NCBI GenBank assembly: GCA_041941305.1
Contig: JBGTQJ010000002.1
Location: forward strand, 248,001-312,000
DNA length: 64,000 nucleotides
From: JANSWP01 sp041941305
GTDB taxonomy: Bacteria > Bacteroidota > Bacteroidia > Chitinophagales > Saprospiraceae
Direction: 5' to 3'
Shown here: piece by piece, positions 14,552 through 22,866 of the stretch
How the letters are laid out: each line of letters starts with the position of its first letter
Position numbering within the stretch: the stretch's first letter is position 1
Program-made: the position numbers and the translations under genes
The notes under the pieces: model-generated
The model's database searches: none
What the model was told of the DNA's origin: nothing
The model's input: the letters and a program-made list of their open reading frames with translations, nothing else

Positions 14552-15640
14552 ATGAGCAAAAAAGAAGATAAAATTCGATTTGCAGTTGTCGGCTGTGGCC
14601 ATATTGGCAGACGGCATGCTACAATGATACAACGCAATCCCGAATCCGAACTTGTTGCGTTATGTGATATTCTTCCAAGTACAGAACTAGAAATTGAGGC
14701 TTTTGAGGTTCCTATTTTTAATTCAATAGAATCATTATTAGATGCTGCTCTTCATTTTGACGTAGTTTGTATTTGCACACCTAATGGATTTCATGCACAA
14801 CATTCTATTCTAGCTATTGAAGCTGGAAAACATGTAGTATGTGAAAAACCAATGGCTCTCACAAAAGCAGATTGTGAGGCAGTAATTTATAAAGCACTCA
14901 ACAATTCCAGACAATTATTTTGCGTCATGCAAAATAGGTATTCTCCTCCTTCTATTTGGTTAAAAGAGATAATTGATCAAAAATTGTTAGGGGATATTTA
15001 CATAGTACAAGTGAATTGTTATTGGAATCGGGATGATCGATATTATTTTAAAGATGGCAAAAAACATATTTGGAAAGGCTCTAACGATTTAGACGGAGGA
15101 ACGCTTTTTACCCAGTTTTCCCATTTTGTAGATATTATGTATTGGCTATTTGGAGACATAAAGAACATTCAAGGGAAATTTAGTGATTTCGTTCATAGTC
15201 ATTCAACAGATTTTGAAGATTCGGGCCTTATTAATTTTGAATTTATTCGGGGTGGAATTGGGTGTCTCAACTACTCAACTGCTATATATCATTCAAATCT
15301 GGAAAGTAGTATTACGATTATCGGAAGTAAAGGCAGTGTGAAGGTAGGTGGGCAATATATGAATAAAGTAGAATATTGTAATATTGAGAATTATAAAATG
15401 CCTGAACTACCTGAATCCAATCCTGCAAATGATTATGGGACATATAAAGGATCAGCTAATAATCATGGATTTATATTTGAAAATGTAATTGATGTATTAA
15501 AAGGTAGAAAAACAATTACAACAAATGCATTAGAAGGGTTAAAAGTGGTAGAGATCATTGAAAGAATCTATGAACTAAGAAATACACAATCATGGAAAAA
15601 AAGGAGAAAATACTCGTCACTGGAAGTGCCGGCTTCATAG
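14552..15640 (+). CDS. Gfo/Idh/MocA family oxidoreductase (WbpB-like)
   Basis: An NAD-dependent sugar dehydrogenase of 362 residues. The Rossmann motif V-V-G-C-G-H-I-G-R-R-H-A is at about residues 13-24 and the family motif C-E-K-P-M-A-L-T near 98-105. The W-K-G-S-N-D-L-D-G-G-T-L-F-T-Q segment lines the substrate site in WbpB/WlbA enzymes, which oxidise C3 of UDP-GlcNAc-uronate to a 3-keto form for the aminotransferase. The last 49 bases overlap the start of the next gene in another frame, a longer overlap than elsewhere in the cluster. The final S-W-K-K-R-R-K-Y-S-S-L tail therefore looks like an extension past the normal end. Confidence 0.9.
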   Translation: MSKKEDKIRFAVVGCGHIGRRHATMIQRNPESELVALCDILPSTELEIEAFEVPIFNSIESLLDAALHFDVVCICTPNGFHAQHSILAIEAGKHVVCEKPMALTKADCEAVIYKALNNSRQLFCVMQNRYSPPSIWLKEIIDQKLLGDIYIVQVNCYWNRDDRYYFKDGKKHIWKGSNDLDGGTLFTQFSHFVDIMYWLFGDIKNIQGKFSDFVHSHSTDFEDSGLINFEFIRGGIGCLNYSTAIYHSNLESSITIIGSKGSVKVGGQYMNKVEYCNIENYKMPELPESNPANDYGTYKGSANNHGFIFENVIDVLKGRKTITTNALEGLKVVEIIERIYELRNTQSWKKRRKYSSLEVPAS

Positions 15641-16665
15641 GGTTTCATTTGACCCAAAAACTCCTTGAAAAAGAAGTAGAAGTAGTAGGATTGGATAACA
15701 TTAATGATTATTACAGTGTGTCCCTCAAATTCGATAGGCTCAAATTATCAGGGATTAACGGTGAGAACATAAGAAATGGGGAAATCATTCAAAGCCAAAA
15801 GTATTCAAATTATAGGTTTATTAAGTTAAACCTGGAAGACAAAACCTTACTCAACAAGTTATTTGAAAAAGAGCAATTTGATAAAGTTTGTAATTTGGCC
15901 GCTCAGGCCGGTGTACGGTATAGTTTGGAAAATCCCTATGCTTATTTAGAAAGTAACATCATTGGATTCCTTAATATTTTAGAAGCTTGTAGGCATTATA
16001 AAATAAGACATTTAGTATATGCAAGTAGCTCAAGTGTTTATGGGTTGAATGAAAAAATGCCATTCTCAACATTTGACAATGTTGACCATCCAGTTTCATT
16101 ATATGCCGCTAGTAAAAAAAGCAATGAATTAATGGCACATACATACAGTCACCTTTTTGGTTTGCCTACTACAGGATTGCGTTTTTTTACTGTTTACGGA
16201 CCTTGGGGAAGACCGGATATGGCTTTATTTTTATTTACGAAGGCAATCTTAAATGATGAGCCCATAAAAGTTTTTAATTTTGGAAGAATGATAAGGGATT
16301 TTACTTATGTGGATGATATTGTGGAAGGACTTTTAAGAGTTATTGATGCACCTCCGAGTGGTAATAAATCATGGAATGGAAGTTCTCCTGACCCTTCAAG
16401 TTCTCCAGCTCCCTATAGGATTTACAATATTGGAAATAATAATCCGGTAAAGTTGATGGATTTCGTGAAAGCCATAGAAGAGGCGCTAAACAAAAAAGCA
16501 ATTAAAGAAATGCTGCCAATTCAGCCCGGAGATGTTGAAGCAACCTTTGCGGATGTCTCAGATTTAGTAAGTAATTTTGATTATAAGCCATCAACCACAA
16601 TTAAACAAGGCGTAAAAGAATTTATCAATTGGTATGAGGAATATCATAATCTTGTTAGCACCTAA
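15592..16665 (+). CDS. UDP-glucuronate 4-epimerase-like SDR
   Basis: This extended short-chain dehydrogenase (357 residues) opens with T-G-S-A-G-F-I-G-F-H, then carries G-L-D-N-I-N-D-Y-Y, L-A-A-Q-A-G-V-R-Y-S, Y-A-S-S-S-S-V-Y-G, Y-A-A-S-K-K-S-N-E and T-V-Y-G-P-W-G-R-P-D-M-A. The N-D-Y-Y and A-Q-A-G-V-R-Y-S motifs are typical of the CapI/LpsL UDP-glucuronate 4-epimerases, which interconvert UDP-GlcA and UDP-GalA; a diacetamido or HexNAc uronate may be the true substrate here. The ATG at 15592 lies inside the end of the preceding gene. GTG of the next frame follows the stop by 6 bases. Confidence 0.9.
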   Translation: MEKKEKILVTGSAGFIGFHLTQKLLEKEVEVVGLDNINDYYSVSLKFDRLKLSGINGENIRNGEIIQSQKYSNYRFIKLNLEDKTLLNKLFEKEQFDKVCNLAAQAGVRYSLENPYAYLESNIIGFLNILEACRHYKIRHLVYASSSSVYGLNEKMPFSTFDNVDHPVSLYAASKKSNELMAHTYSHLFGLPTTGLRFFTVYGPWGRPDMALFLFTKAILNDEPIKVFNFGRMIRDFTYVDDIVEGLLRVIDAPPSGNKSWNGSSPDPSSSPAPYRIYNIGNNNPVKLMDFVKAIEEALNKKAIKEMLPIQPGDVEATFADVSDLVSNFDYKPSTTIKQGVKEFINWYEEYHNLVST

Positions 16666-16707
16666 AAGGCTGTGCTAATTGAAGAAGAGCAAAACATCTA
16701 TGAGAAA

Positions 16708-17448
16708 ATGTTTAATTTTTTTAAAAAAAAGCCAAATCAGGAATTATTAGATTTTTCAGAATTGGGAACGGATATTCATTCTCATTTAATTCCTGGAATT
16801 GATGATGGTGCCGATGATTTGGAAACTTCCCTTCGTTTAATAGCAGGATTGAAAGCGTTGGGGTTTAAAAAATTGATTACCACTCCTCATGTCATGTCGG
16901 ATTATTATCAAAATGAAAGAGCACAAATAGAGGATGGATTAATTCTTTTAAGGGAGGAGGTTGAAAAAGCTGGACTGGATATTGAGATACAAGCGGGAGC
17001 GGAATATTATTTAGACAATTATTTTGATCAATTAATTGAAAAAGAAGTATTACTTACCCTATCAGAAAATTATGTATTAGTTGAAATTTCTTTTTTTTCA
17101 CTACCAATAAACCTCCACAACTATATTTTTAAAATAAGGACTAAAGGCTATAAACCTATACTTGCGCATCCCGAAAGATACTTATACTTTAAAAACGACT
17201 TTAAACAATATTTCCGTCTTAAAGAACTTGGATGTAGCTTTCAGGTAAATATTTTATCCCTTACAGGGCATTATGGAAGTGTAGTTAAAGCTGTAGCGGA
17301 AAAATTATTAAAAAATAATTTAGTTGATTTTTTGGGTACCGATTTACATCATCTAAAACATCTGGAACTTCTAAAAAAATCAATTGAATTGCCTGGCATT
17401 CAAAAGATTTTAGCCAATAAACAAGTTTTTTATAATGATAAATTCTGA
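16708..17448 (+). CDS. CpsB/YwqE-type tyrosine-protein phosphatase (PHP domain)
   Basis: A metal-dependent phosphatase of the PHP family that reverses tyrosine phosphorylation of the Wzc-type kinase. The motifs are L-G-T-D-I-H-S-H-L-I-P-G-I-D-D-G (metal ligands H24 and H26), T-T-P-H, A-E-Y-Y, L-A-H-P-E-R-Y and G-T-D-L-H-H. The frame is open from a GTG at 16672, but M-F-N-F-F-K-K-K at 16708 is the usual N-terminus, so I chose it (246 residues). Its stop overlaps the wza start by 14 bases. Its place directly before wza and wzc supports a role in controlling polymer length and export. Confidence 0.92.
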   Translation: MFNFFKKKPNQELLDFSELGTDIHSHLIPGIDDGADDLETSLRLIAGLKALGFKKLITTPHVMSDYYQNERAQIEDGLILLREEVEKAGLDIEIQAGAEYYLDNYFDQLIEKEVLLTLSENYVLVEISFFSLPINLHNYIFKIRTKGYKPILAHPERYLYFKNDFKQYFRLKELGCSFQVNILSLTGHYGSVVKAVAEKLLKNNLVDFLGTDLHHLKHLELLKKSIELPGIQKILANKQVFYNDKF

Positions 17449-18247
17449 AAAGAGAATTTTAAAAGGAAAGCAAATTCATTCTTGCATAATTTTAGGAATA
17501 ATCATAGCGATATGTTCATCATGTGTTTCTCATCAACAATTGCTCGATTTTAGAAAAACAAGGGAATATATACCTATTCCCGATCATAAAATTGAAAATC
17601 AAATTCGAATTCGAATTCAACCAGATGACATTTTACTTATCAGAGTTCACAGTATTAATGAAACACTTGCCAGTCCTTATAATCTAATTTCTTCTTCGGC
17701 GGGAAACAACTTAAATGCTGGAAATTCTGCATTAATGGGATATTTAGTTGACCCGGAAGGGTATATTGATTTTCCTGTATTAGGCAGATTAAAGCTTTCA
17801 GGATTGACAACAGAAGAAGCTAAAGACTTTATATTGAACTTATTGAAGGAGCAACTTGATGATCCTGTCGTAAATATCCGGTTTGTTAATTTTAGGGTTA
17901 CTGTATTGGGAGAAGTTCAAGCGCCCCAAACAGTTACTTTGTTTGGAGAAAGAGTAACTTTGTTAGATGTACTTGGATTGGTAGGCGGTTTTACACCTTA
18001 TAGCAACAAAGACCAAGTCTTGTTAATTAGAGAAAATAATGGCGTAAGAGAGTTTAGGACTATTGATATGCACTCTCCAGATATCTTTCAATCTCCGTAC
18101 TTTTTTTTACAGCAAAATGATGTACTTTATGTTGAACCATTGCCGACAGCTAGCACAAAAGTTAGAGATCCAATCTCAGAAATTTTACCTATAGTATCTG
18201 GTGTTATTTCATTAGGAGCACTGTTGGTGACGGTTTTAAGAATATAA
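17435..18247 (+). CDS. Wza-type polysaccharide export lipoprotein
   Basis: The 270-residue outer-membrane export protein has an N-terminal hydrophobic segment ending I-A-I-C-S-S-C-V-S-H with a lipid-attachment cysteine candidate at C30. The Poly_export domain follows (I-Q-P-D-D-I-L-L-I-R-V, D-P-E-G-Y-I-D-F-P-V-L-G-R-L), then an SLBB domain (V-T-V-L-G-E-V-Q-A-P-Q-T-V with V-L-G-L-V-G-G-F-T-P-Y-S). The C-terminus I-V-S-G-V-I-S-L-G-A-L-L-V-T-V-L is a hydrophobic helix that would cross the outer membrane. The protein is shorter than E. coli Wza (one SLBB rather than two), as is common in Bacteroidota. The co-polymerase kinase follows 24 bases later. Confidence 0.93.
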   Translation: MINSEKRILKGKQIHSCIILGIIIAICSSCVSHQQLLDFRKTREYIPIPDHKIENQIRIRIQPDDILLIRVHSINETLASPYNLISSSAGNNLNAGNSALMGYLVDPEGYIDFPVLGRLKLSGLTTEEAKDFILNLLKEQLDDPVVNIRFVNFRVTVLGEVQAPQTVTLFGERVTLLDVLGLVGGFTPYSNKDQVLLIRENNGVREFRTIDMHSPDIFQSPYFFLQQNDVLYVEPLPTASTKVRDPISEILPIVSGVISLGALLVTVLRI

Positions 18248-18271
18248 GTTAATAATTAAAAAAAAAATGTT

Positions 18272-20659
18272 TTGAATCAATCGAACGGAATATCAAATTC
18301 TTTTGGTGGAGAATCATTGTTTGCAGATGAGAAGCCATTTGATATAAAAGGATTTCTATTCAAATATATTTTGGGTTATTGGTGGCTTTATCTCATTTGC
18401 TTGGGGCTTGCAATATTAGGTGGAAGGCTTTACCTCAGATATACCGATTATTTTTATAGGGTTGAAGCAACGCTATTAATAAGAGATCCCTCTAGTGGAG
18501 AAATATCTTCAGATGAAGGATTATTGTTGGAAGAATTAGGACTTACAGGAAGTTCTAAAAATATCGTCAATGAAGTTGCTATTCTGACCTCTGAATCATT
18601 AATGAAAGAAGTTGTAAATAGGCTTCGACTAGATGTTACCTATTTTGTAGAAGGGCGGATTCAGACAAAAGAGTTATACAAAGAAGCTCCTGTGGTTGTG
18701 GATTCTTTTAAATTAGGAGATGGAGGGTATGGAATGTACAAAGTTGAGCCTATTAGCCAGGATAGTTTTCGTTTTCATCGAGGAGAATCATTTACAGAAC
18801 AAGCATTTGGAGAAATTTTTCAGGTTGGTAAAAGTTCTTTTAGATTTCAAAATATCAACTTTCGTGGAACGTCAGGGTTTATGGAAGTTTTAGTTAATTT
18901 TGGCCGCCCGGATGCCATTGCTGGTGCCTATGCTAACCAGATAAATATTGAGCGGTCAGGTAATTACTCAAGTGTTATAGAGATTAGTCTAAAGCATAAG
19001 GTGTCCAAGAAGGCTGCAGATATTGTCAATACCTTGATAGAAGCATATAACGAGGCGGGTATAGAGGATAAAAACAAAATAAATAAAAACACCAAGGAAT
19101 TTATAGAAGAACGGTTGGCCCTGGTAACCAATGAGTTAAACCTTGTCGAAAGGGATGTCGAGAATTACAAGATAGGTCAGGAAATTTTTGAAGAGGCAAA
19201 TGATAATGTTCCCTTCTTTTTTGCAGAGTATCAACAGACAAACGATGAATTAATTGAGTATGAGATTCAATTAAGCTTTATCAATTCCGTCGAGGAATAT
19301 ATCAAAAAAGAAGAAAATCAATATAGTTTTATTCCCAATGCACTTGGTTTAGAAGATGGTAGCATATCCTCTATGGTGGAAGGATTTAATCAACTTATCT
19401 TGGAGAGGGAAAAATTATTGGCAGGCGCAAAAAGTGCTCACCCTCTCTTAAAAGTCATAGAAGATAATATTGAACGATCACGCCAAAACATCTTGAAAAC
19501 ATTTGAGAAGTTAAAGGCAAATATGGAGATTACAGTTCAAAATATTAAAACAAAGAATCAACAAGCCTATGAAAGATTAAATACAACTCCAACAACAGCA
19601 AGAGAATTACAAGAAATTATCCGTCAACAAGCTATAAAAGAAAGCTTATATCTCTATTTGTTAGAGCGACGAGAGAGAACGCTTTTAACGCTGGCTGTTA
19701 CTGTTCCTAACTCAAGAATTATTGATCCCGCCAAGCCAAATAATTATCCAATTTCTCCACAACCTCCTCTTATTTATGCTATTTCCTGGATGTTGGGTTT
19801 AGGATTGCCTGCAACCTTTGTTGTTCTTAGAGAACTATTAAACGATAAAATCCAATCTGAAGATGATGTAAAAGCCCACACATCAGTTCCTATTATTGGG
19901 GTAATTGGGTTCAATCAATCCAAAGAAAATATTGCTATAAAAAAAGGAAGTCGGTCTGCAATTGCAGAAAGCTTTCGTTTATTGAGAACTAATTTGCAAT
20001 ACATTACTAAAAACAATGAGAACCAGATTACCTTAATTACTTCTGGAAAAAGTGGAGAAGGAAAGAGTTTTATTACCACAAACCTGGGCATGAGTATGGC
20101 AATAGCCGGTAAAAAAACAATCCTGTTGGGAATGGATTTGCGGAAGCCAAAATTGAGTTCATATTTGGTTGAAATCCCACCTGAAAAAGGGATGACTAAC
20201 TATTTGATAGGAGAAAGCGACTTTTCTGAAATTATTCATAATTCAGGACTGCACGAAAATCTTGATTTTATTGGAAGTGGACCCATTCCTCCGAATCCCG
20301 CTGAATTATTGTTGACAAAATCTATCGATAGTTTGATGGAATATTTGGTTCAACACTATGATTACATAATTGTTGATACCCCTCCGGCGGGATTGGTAAC
20401 AGATGCATTTTTAATTAATAAATATGTCAATAATGCAATTTTTGTAGTTAGGCACAATGTAACCAATACAGGAATAGTGAAGTTTATTGAGGAATTATAT
20501 AAGAACAAAAAGTTAAATAAGCTCTCAATCATATTAAATGGAGTACAAAACTCTGGCGGCTATGGCTATGGATACGGCTATGGCTATGGCTATGGAGATG
20601 GATATTATTTAGAGGATAAAAAGCCCGGAAGAGGTTTGTTTAAGATGAAGCGTAATTAA
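18272..20659 (+). CDS. Wzc-type polysaccharide co-polymerase/tyrosine autokinase
   Basis: A 795-residue inner-membrane protein with a first membrane segment near residues 32-55, a Wzz domain, a long periplasmic coiled-coil region (about 250-450), the G-rich second membrane segment near 505-525 and a cytoplasmic BY-kinase domain. The Walker A motif S-G-K-S-G-E-G-K-S is near residue 591, the A' motif L-G-M-D-L-R-K-P-K near 630 and Walker B Y-I-I-V-D-T-P-P near 700. The C-terminus carries eight tyrosines in a YG-repeat tail. The start is TTG at 18272; an ATG at 18268 is out of frame and stops at once. It works with Wza and the CpsB-type phosphatase to set chain length and drive export. Confidence 0.95.
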   Translation: MNQSNGISNSFGGESLFADEKPFDIKGFLFKYILGYWWLYLICLGLAILGGRLYLRYTDYFYRVEATLLIRDPSSGEISSDEGLLLEELGLTGSSKNIVNEVAILTSESLMKEVVNRLRLDVTYFVEGRIQTKELYKEAPVVVDSFKLGDGGYGMYKVEPISQDSFRFHRGESFTEQAFGEIFQVGKSSFRFQNINFRGTSGFMEVLVNFGRPDAIAGAYANQINIERSGNYSSVIEISLKHKVSKKAADIVNTLIEAYNEAGIEDKNKINKNTKEFIEERLALVTNELNLVERDVENYKIGQEIFEEANDNVPFFFAEYQQTNDELIEYEIQLSFINSVEEYIKKEENQYSFIPNALGLEDGSISSMVEGFNQLILEREKLLAGAKSAHPLLKVIEDNIERSRQNILKTFEKLKANMEITVQNIKTKNQQAYERLNTTPTTARELQEIIRQQAIKESLYLYLLERRERTLLTLAVTVPNSRIIDPAKPNNYPISPQPPLIYAISWMLGLGLPATFVVLRELLNDKIQSEDDVKAHTSVPIIGVIGFNQSKENIAIKKGSRSAIAESFRLLRTNLQYITKNNENQITLITSGKSGEGKSFITTNLGMSMAIAGKKTILLGMDLRKPKLSSYLVEIPPEKGMTNYLIGESDFSEIIHNSGLHENLDFIGSGPIPPNPAELLLTKSIDSLMEYLVQHYDYIIVDTPPAGLVTDAFLINKYVNNAIFVVRHNVTNTGIVKFIEELYKNKKLNKLSIILNGVQNSGGYGYGYGYGYGYGDGYYLEDKKPGRGLFKMKRN
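20554..20610 (+). repeat. Hexanucleotide repeat encoding a Tyr-Gly tail of the kinase
   Basis: Six near-perfect copies of a 6-base unit (GGCTAT with third-base variants) code for repeated Gly-Tyr, followed by Gly-Asp-Gly-Tyr-Tyr. The array gives eight tyrosines for autophosphorylation, and its repetitive DNA could expand or contract by slippage without changing the frame. Confidence 0.8.
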
Positions 20660-20683
20660 GTCTCGAAATCAAAGATAACCTTA

Positions 20684-21532
20684 ATGGCAGCAAAAGAAGA
20701 ATGGAGTCAAGTTATTAGACCACAGTCTCATCTATTTGACATTAATCTGCGTGAGCTATGGCGTTATAGAGACCTTCTTACTCTATTTATATGGCGTGAT
20801 TTTGTGGCGATGTATAAACAGACAATATTAGGCCCTTTATGGTATCTCATACAGCCAGTTATGACAACAGTCGTGTTCACGATTGTTTTTGGAAATATTG
20901 CACAAATTTCAACGGATGGTTTACCACAAATGCTTTTTTATTTAGCTGGAATTACAGCATGGAATTATTTTGCAGAATGTTGGAAGACAACAGGAGACGT
21001 ATTCAAAAAAAATGAAAATATCTTTGGAAAGGTTTATTTCCCCAGGATCGTTACGCCGATTTCTATTGTTATTTCAAATCTTATAAAATTCTCAATTCAG
21101 ATCCTGATTTTTATTGCGTTCTATTTATACTTTTATTTTAGTGGAGCTGATATTAAACCAACAATTGCATTATTGATAATTCCTGTCCTGGTGTTAATAA
21201 TGGCTGGTTTGGGGCTGGGATTTGGAATGATTGTTTCTTCCTTAACAACAAAGTACCGAGATTTAAATTTTCTATTAAGCTTTGTGATTCAGCTAATGAT
21301 GTACGGGACGACGGTGATTTATCCTTTATCCACGATACCGGATGAATATGTAAATATTATATTAGCAAACCCTATGTCTGGGATAATTGAATCCTTTAGG
21401 TATGCTACCATGGGAGTTGGACAATTTAGCTGGGGAATGCTTGCCTATAGCTTTGGCTTCATGGTTATTATTTTAACCATTGGTATTGTTATATTTAATC
21501 GGACTGAGAAAAATTTTATGGATACTATATGA
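20684..21532 (+). CDS. ABC transporter permease (Wzm-type)
   Basis: The 282-residue protein has six predicted membrane segments and the ABC-2 polysaccharide exporter pattern: an N-terminal R-E-L-W-R-Y-R-D-L-L-T-L-F-I-W-R-D amphipathic stretch, K-Q-T-I-L-G-P-L-W-Y-L-I-Q-P, and the late N-P-M-S-G-I-I-E-S-F-R-Y segment. It moves an undecaprenyl-linked glycan across the inner membrane together with the ATPase encoded next, whose ATG overlaps its stop by 4 bases. The presence beside wza and wzc is unusual for a Wzx/Wzy route. Confidence 0.95.
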   Translation: MAAKEEWSQVIRPQSHLFDINLRELWRYRDLLTLFIWRDFVAMYKQTILGPLWYLIQPVMTTVVFTIVFGNIAQISTDGLPQMLFYLAGITAWNYFAECWKTTGDVFKKNENIFGKVYFPRIVTPISIVISNLIKFSIQILIFIAFYLYFYFSGADIKPTIALLIIPVLVLIMAGLGLGFGMIVSSLTTKYRDLNFLLSFVIQLMMYGTTVIYPLSTIPDEYVNIILANPMSGIIESFRYATMGVGQFSWGMLAYSFGFMVIILTIGIVIFNRTEKNFMDTI

Positions 21533-22866
21533 GCGACGTCGTTCTTAAAATTGAAAACCTGTCTAAACAATACAGACTTGGACTGATTGGTACCGGTACC
21601 CTATCTCATGACCTAAACCGTTGGTGGCATAAGGTTAGAGGGAAAGAAGATCCTTATCTAAAAGTAGGAGACATCAACGACCGCGCTACTACAAGTGATT
21701 CTGGTTATGTATGGGCGCTTAAAGACATAAACCTAGAAGTGAGAAATGGAGAGGTTCTGGGAATAATTGGAAAAAACGGAGCGGGGAAATCTACATTGTT
21801 AAAAATACTGTCAAAAGTGACTGGCCCAACGACGGGTTCCATCAAAATAAAAGGAAGAACGGCGAGTTTATTAGAGGTCGGAACTGGGTTTCACCCTGAA
21901 TTGACGGGCAAGGAAAATATTTTCCTAAATGGTGCCATTTTAGGTATGACCAAAGCCGAAATCAGGAGAAAGGTAGATGAAATTGTCGATTTTTCCGGAT
22001 GTGCCAGATATATTGATACACCGGTCAAACGCTATTCTTCTGGTATGAGAGTACGGTTAGCCTTTGCAGTTGCTGCTTTTTTAGAACCAGAAATTCTAAT
22101 TGTTGATGAAGTGTTGGCAGTAGGAGATGCCGAGTTTCAAAAGAAGGCTGTGGGGAAAATGAAAGAGGTAAGTGCTGTAGGAGGTAGAACTGTTCTATTT
22201 GTTAGTCATAATATGAAATCGATAAATGAATTATGTGATAGGACTATTTTGTTAGAAAATGGAGAAATCACTCAAGATGGGGATTCTAAAAAAATTGTAG
22301 ATTATTATTTATATGGCTCGCAATTAAATAGAGAACTTGTGAATTCAATAGTTCCTGCCGAATATGAAAGGCCTTGGGGTAGAAAAGGCTGTCAATTTTT
22401 AGAAATAAGCCTATTAAATAGTAAAGGGGAACTCACTAGAGAATTAAAATTTAAAGAACGGTTTAGTCTAAAAGTCAAATTTTTGAGTGAAATATCGATT
22501 CCCGAGGCACATCTGCAAATAAGAATCGTGAAAAAAGATGGAACAGAAGTATCTCTTTCCTCCATTTATTTCCAAGAGAATAAATATTTGGAAATCTCTC
22601 TAGGAGAACACGAAATCATTTCACATTTCGACAACATTAGCTTAATGCCGGATGATTATTGCTTTCATTTATTTTTATTTTCCTTAAATAGTCGAATCGC
22701 TTTTGATGCAATAAAGAACTTCCATTTGTTTTCAATAGTGGCCTGGTCCGACTCCGGCAGATCAATGATATTAAATTCCAAAACGCCAATGAATATTTTC
22801 CAAGATTTAGAATGGGAGTTTTCTCAAGGCATTAAAATAAAAGAAGATGTCTTCTATAATGCATGA
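21529..22866 (+). CDS. ABC transporter ATPase with C-terminal glycan-recognition domain (Wzt-type)
   Basis: The ATPase domain (1-260) has Walker A G-K-N-G-A-G-K-S-T (81-89), the signature Y-S-S-G-M-R-V-R-L-A-F-A near 167 and Walker B I-L-I-V-D-E-V-L-A. A loop of about 40 residues precedes the first strand partner (W-W-H-K-V-R-G-K-E). Residues 270-445 form a beta-rich extra domain as in Wzt of O-antigen exporters that recognises a modified chain end. That implies the polymer may carry a non-reducing terminal cap, perhaps a methyl group from the adjacent methyltransferase (inference). It overlaps the next gene by 20 bases. Confidence 0.95.
   Translation: MSDVVLKIENLSKQYRLGLIGTGTLSHDLNRWWHKVRGKEDPYLKVGDINDRATTSDSGYVWALKDINLEVRNGEVLGIIGKNGAGKSTLLKILSKVTGPTTGSIKIKGRTASLLEVGTGFHPELTGKENIFLNGAILGMTKAEIRRKVDEIVDFSGCARYIDTPVKRYSSGMRVRLAFAVAAFLEPEILIVDEVLAVGDAEFQKKAVGKMKEVSAVGGRTVLFVSHNMKSINELCDRTILLENGEITQDGDSKKIVDYYLYGSQLNRELVNSIVPAEYERPWGRKGCQFLEISLLNSKGELTRELKFKERFSLKVKFLSEISIPEAHLQIRIVKKDGTEVSLSSIYFQENKYLEISLGEHEIISHFDNISLMPDDYCFHLFLFSLNSRIAFDAIKNFHLFSIVAWSDSGRSMILNSKTPMNIFQDLEWEFSQGIKIKEDVFYNA

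Noticed and set aside
18268..18270. ATG as alternative start of the Wzc-type kinase
   Set aside because: It is out of frame with the kinase and reads ATG-TTT-TGA, so it stops at the third codon.
20554..20610. Short tandem repeat considered as CRISPR-like
   Set aside because: The units are contiguous 6-mers without spacers and are in the coding frame of the kinase.
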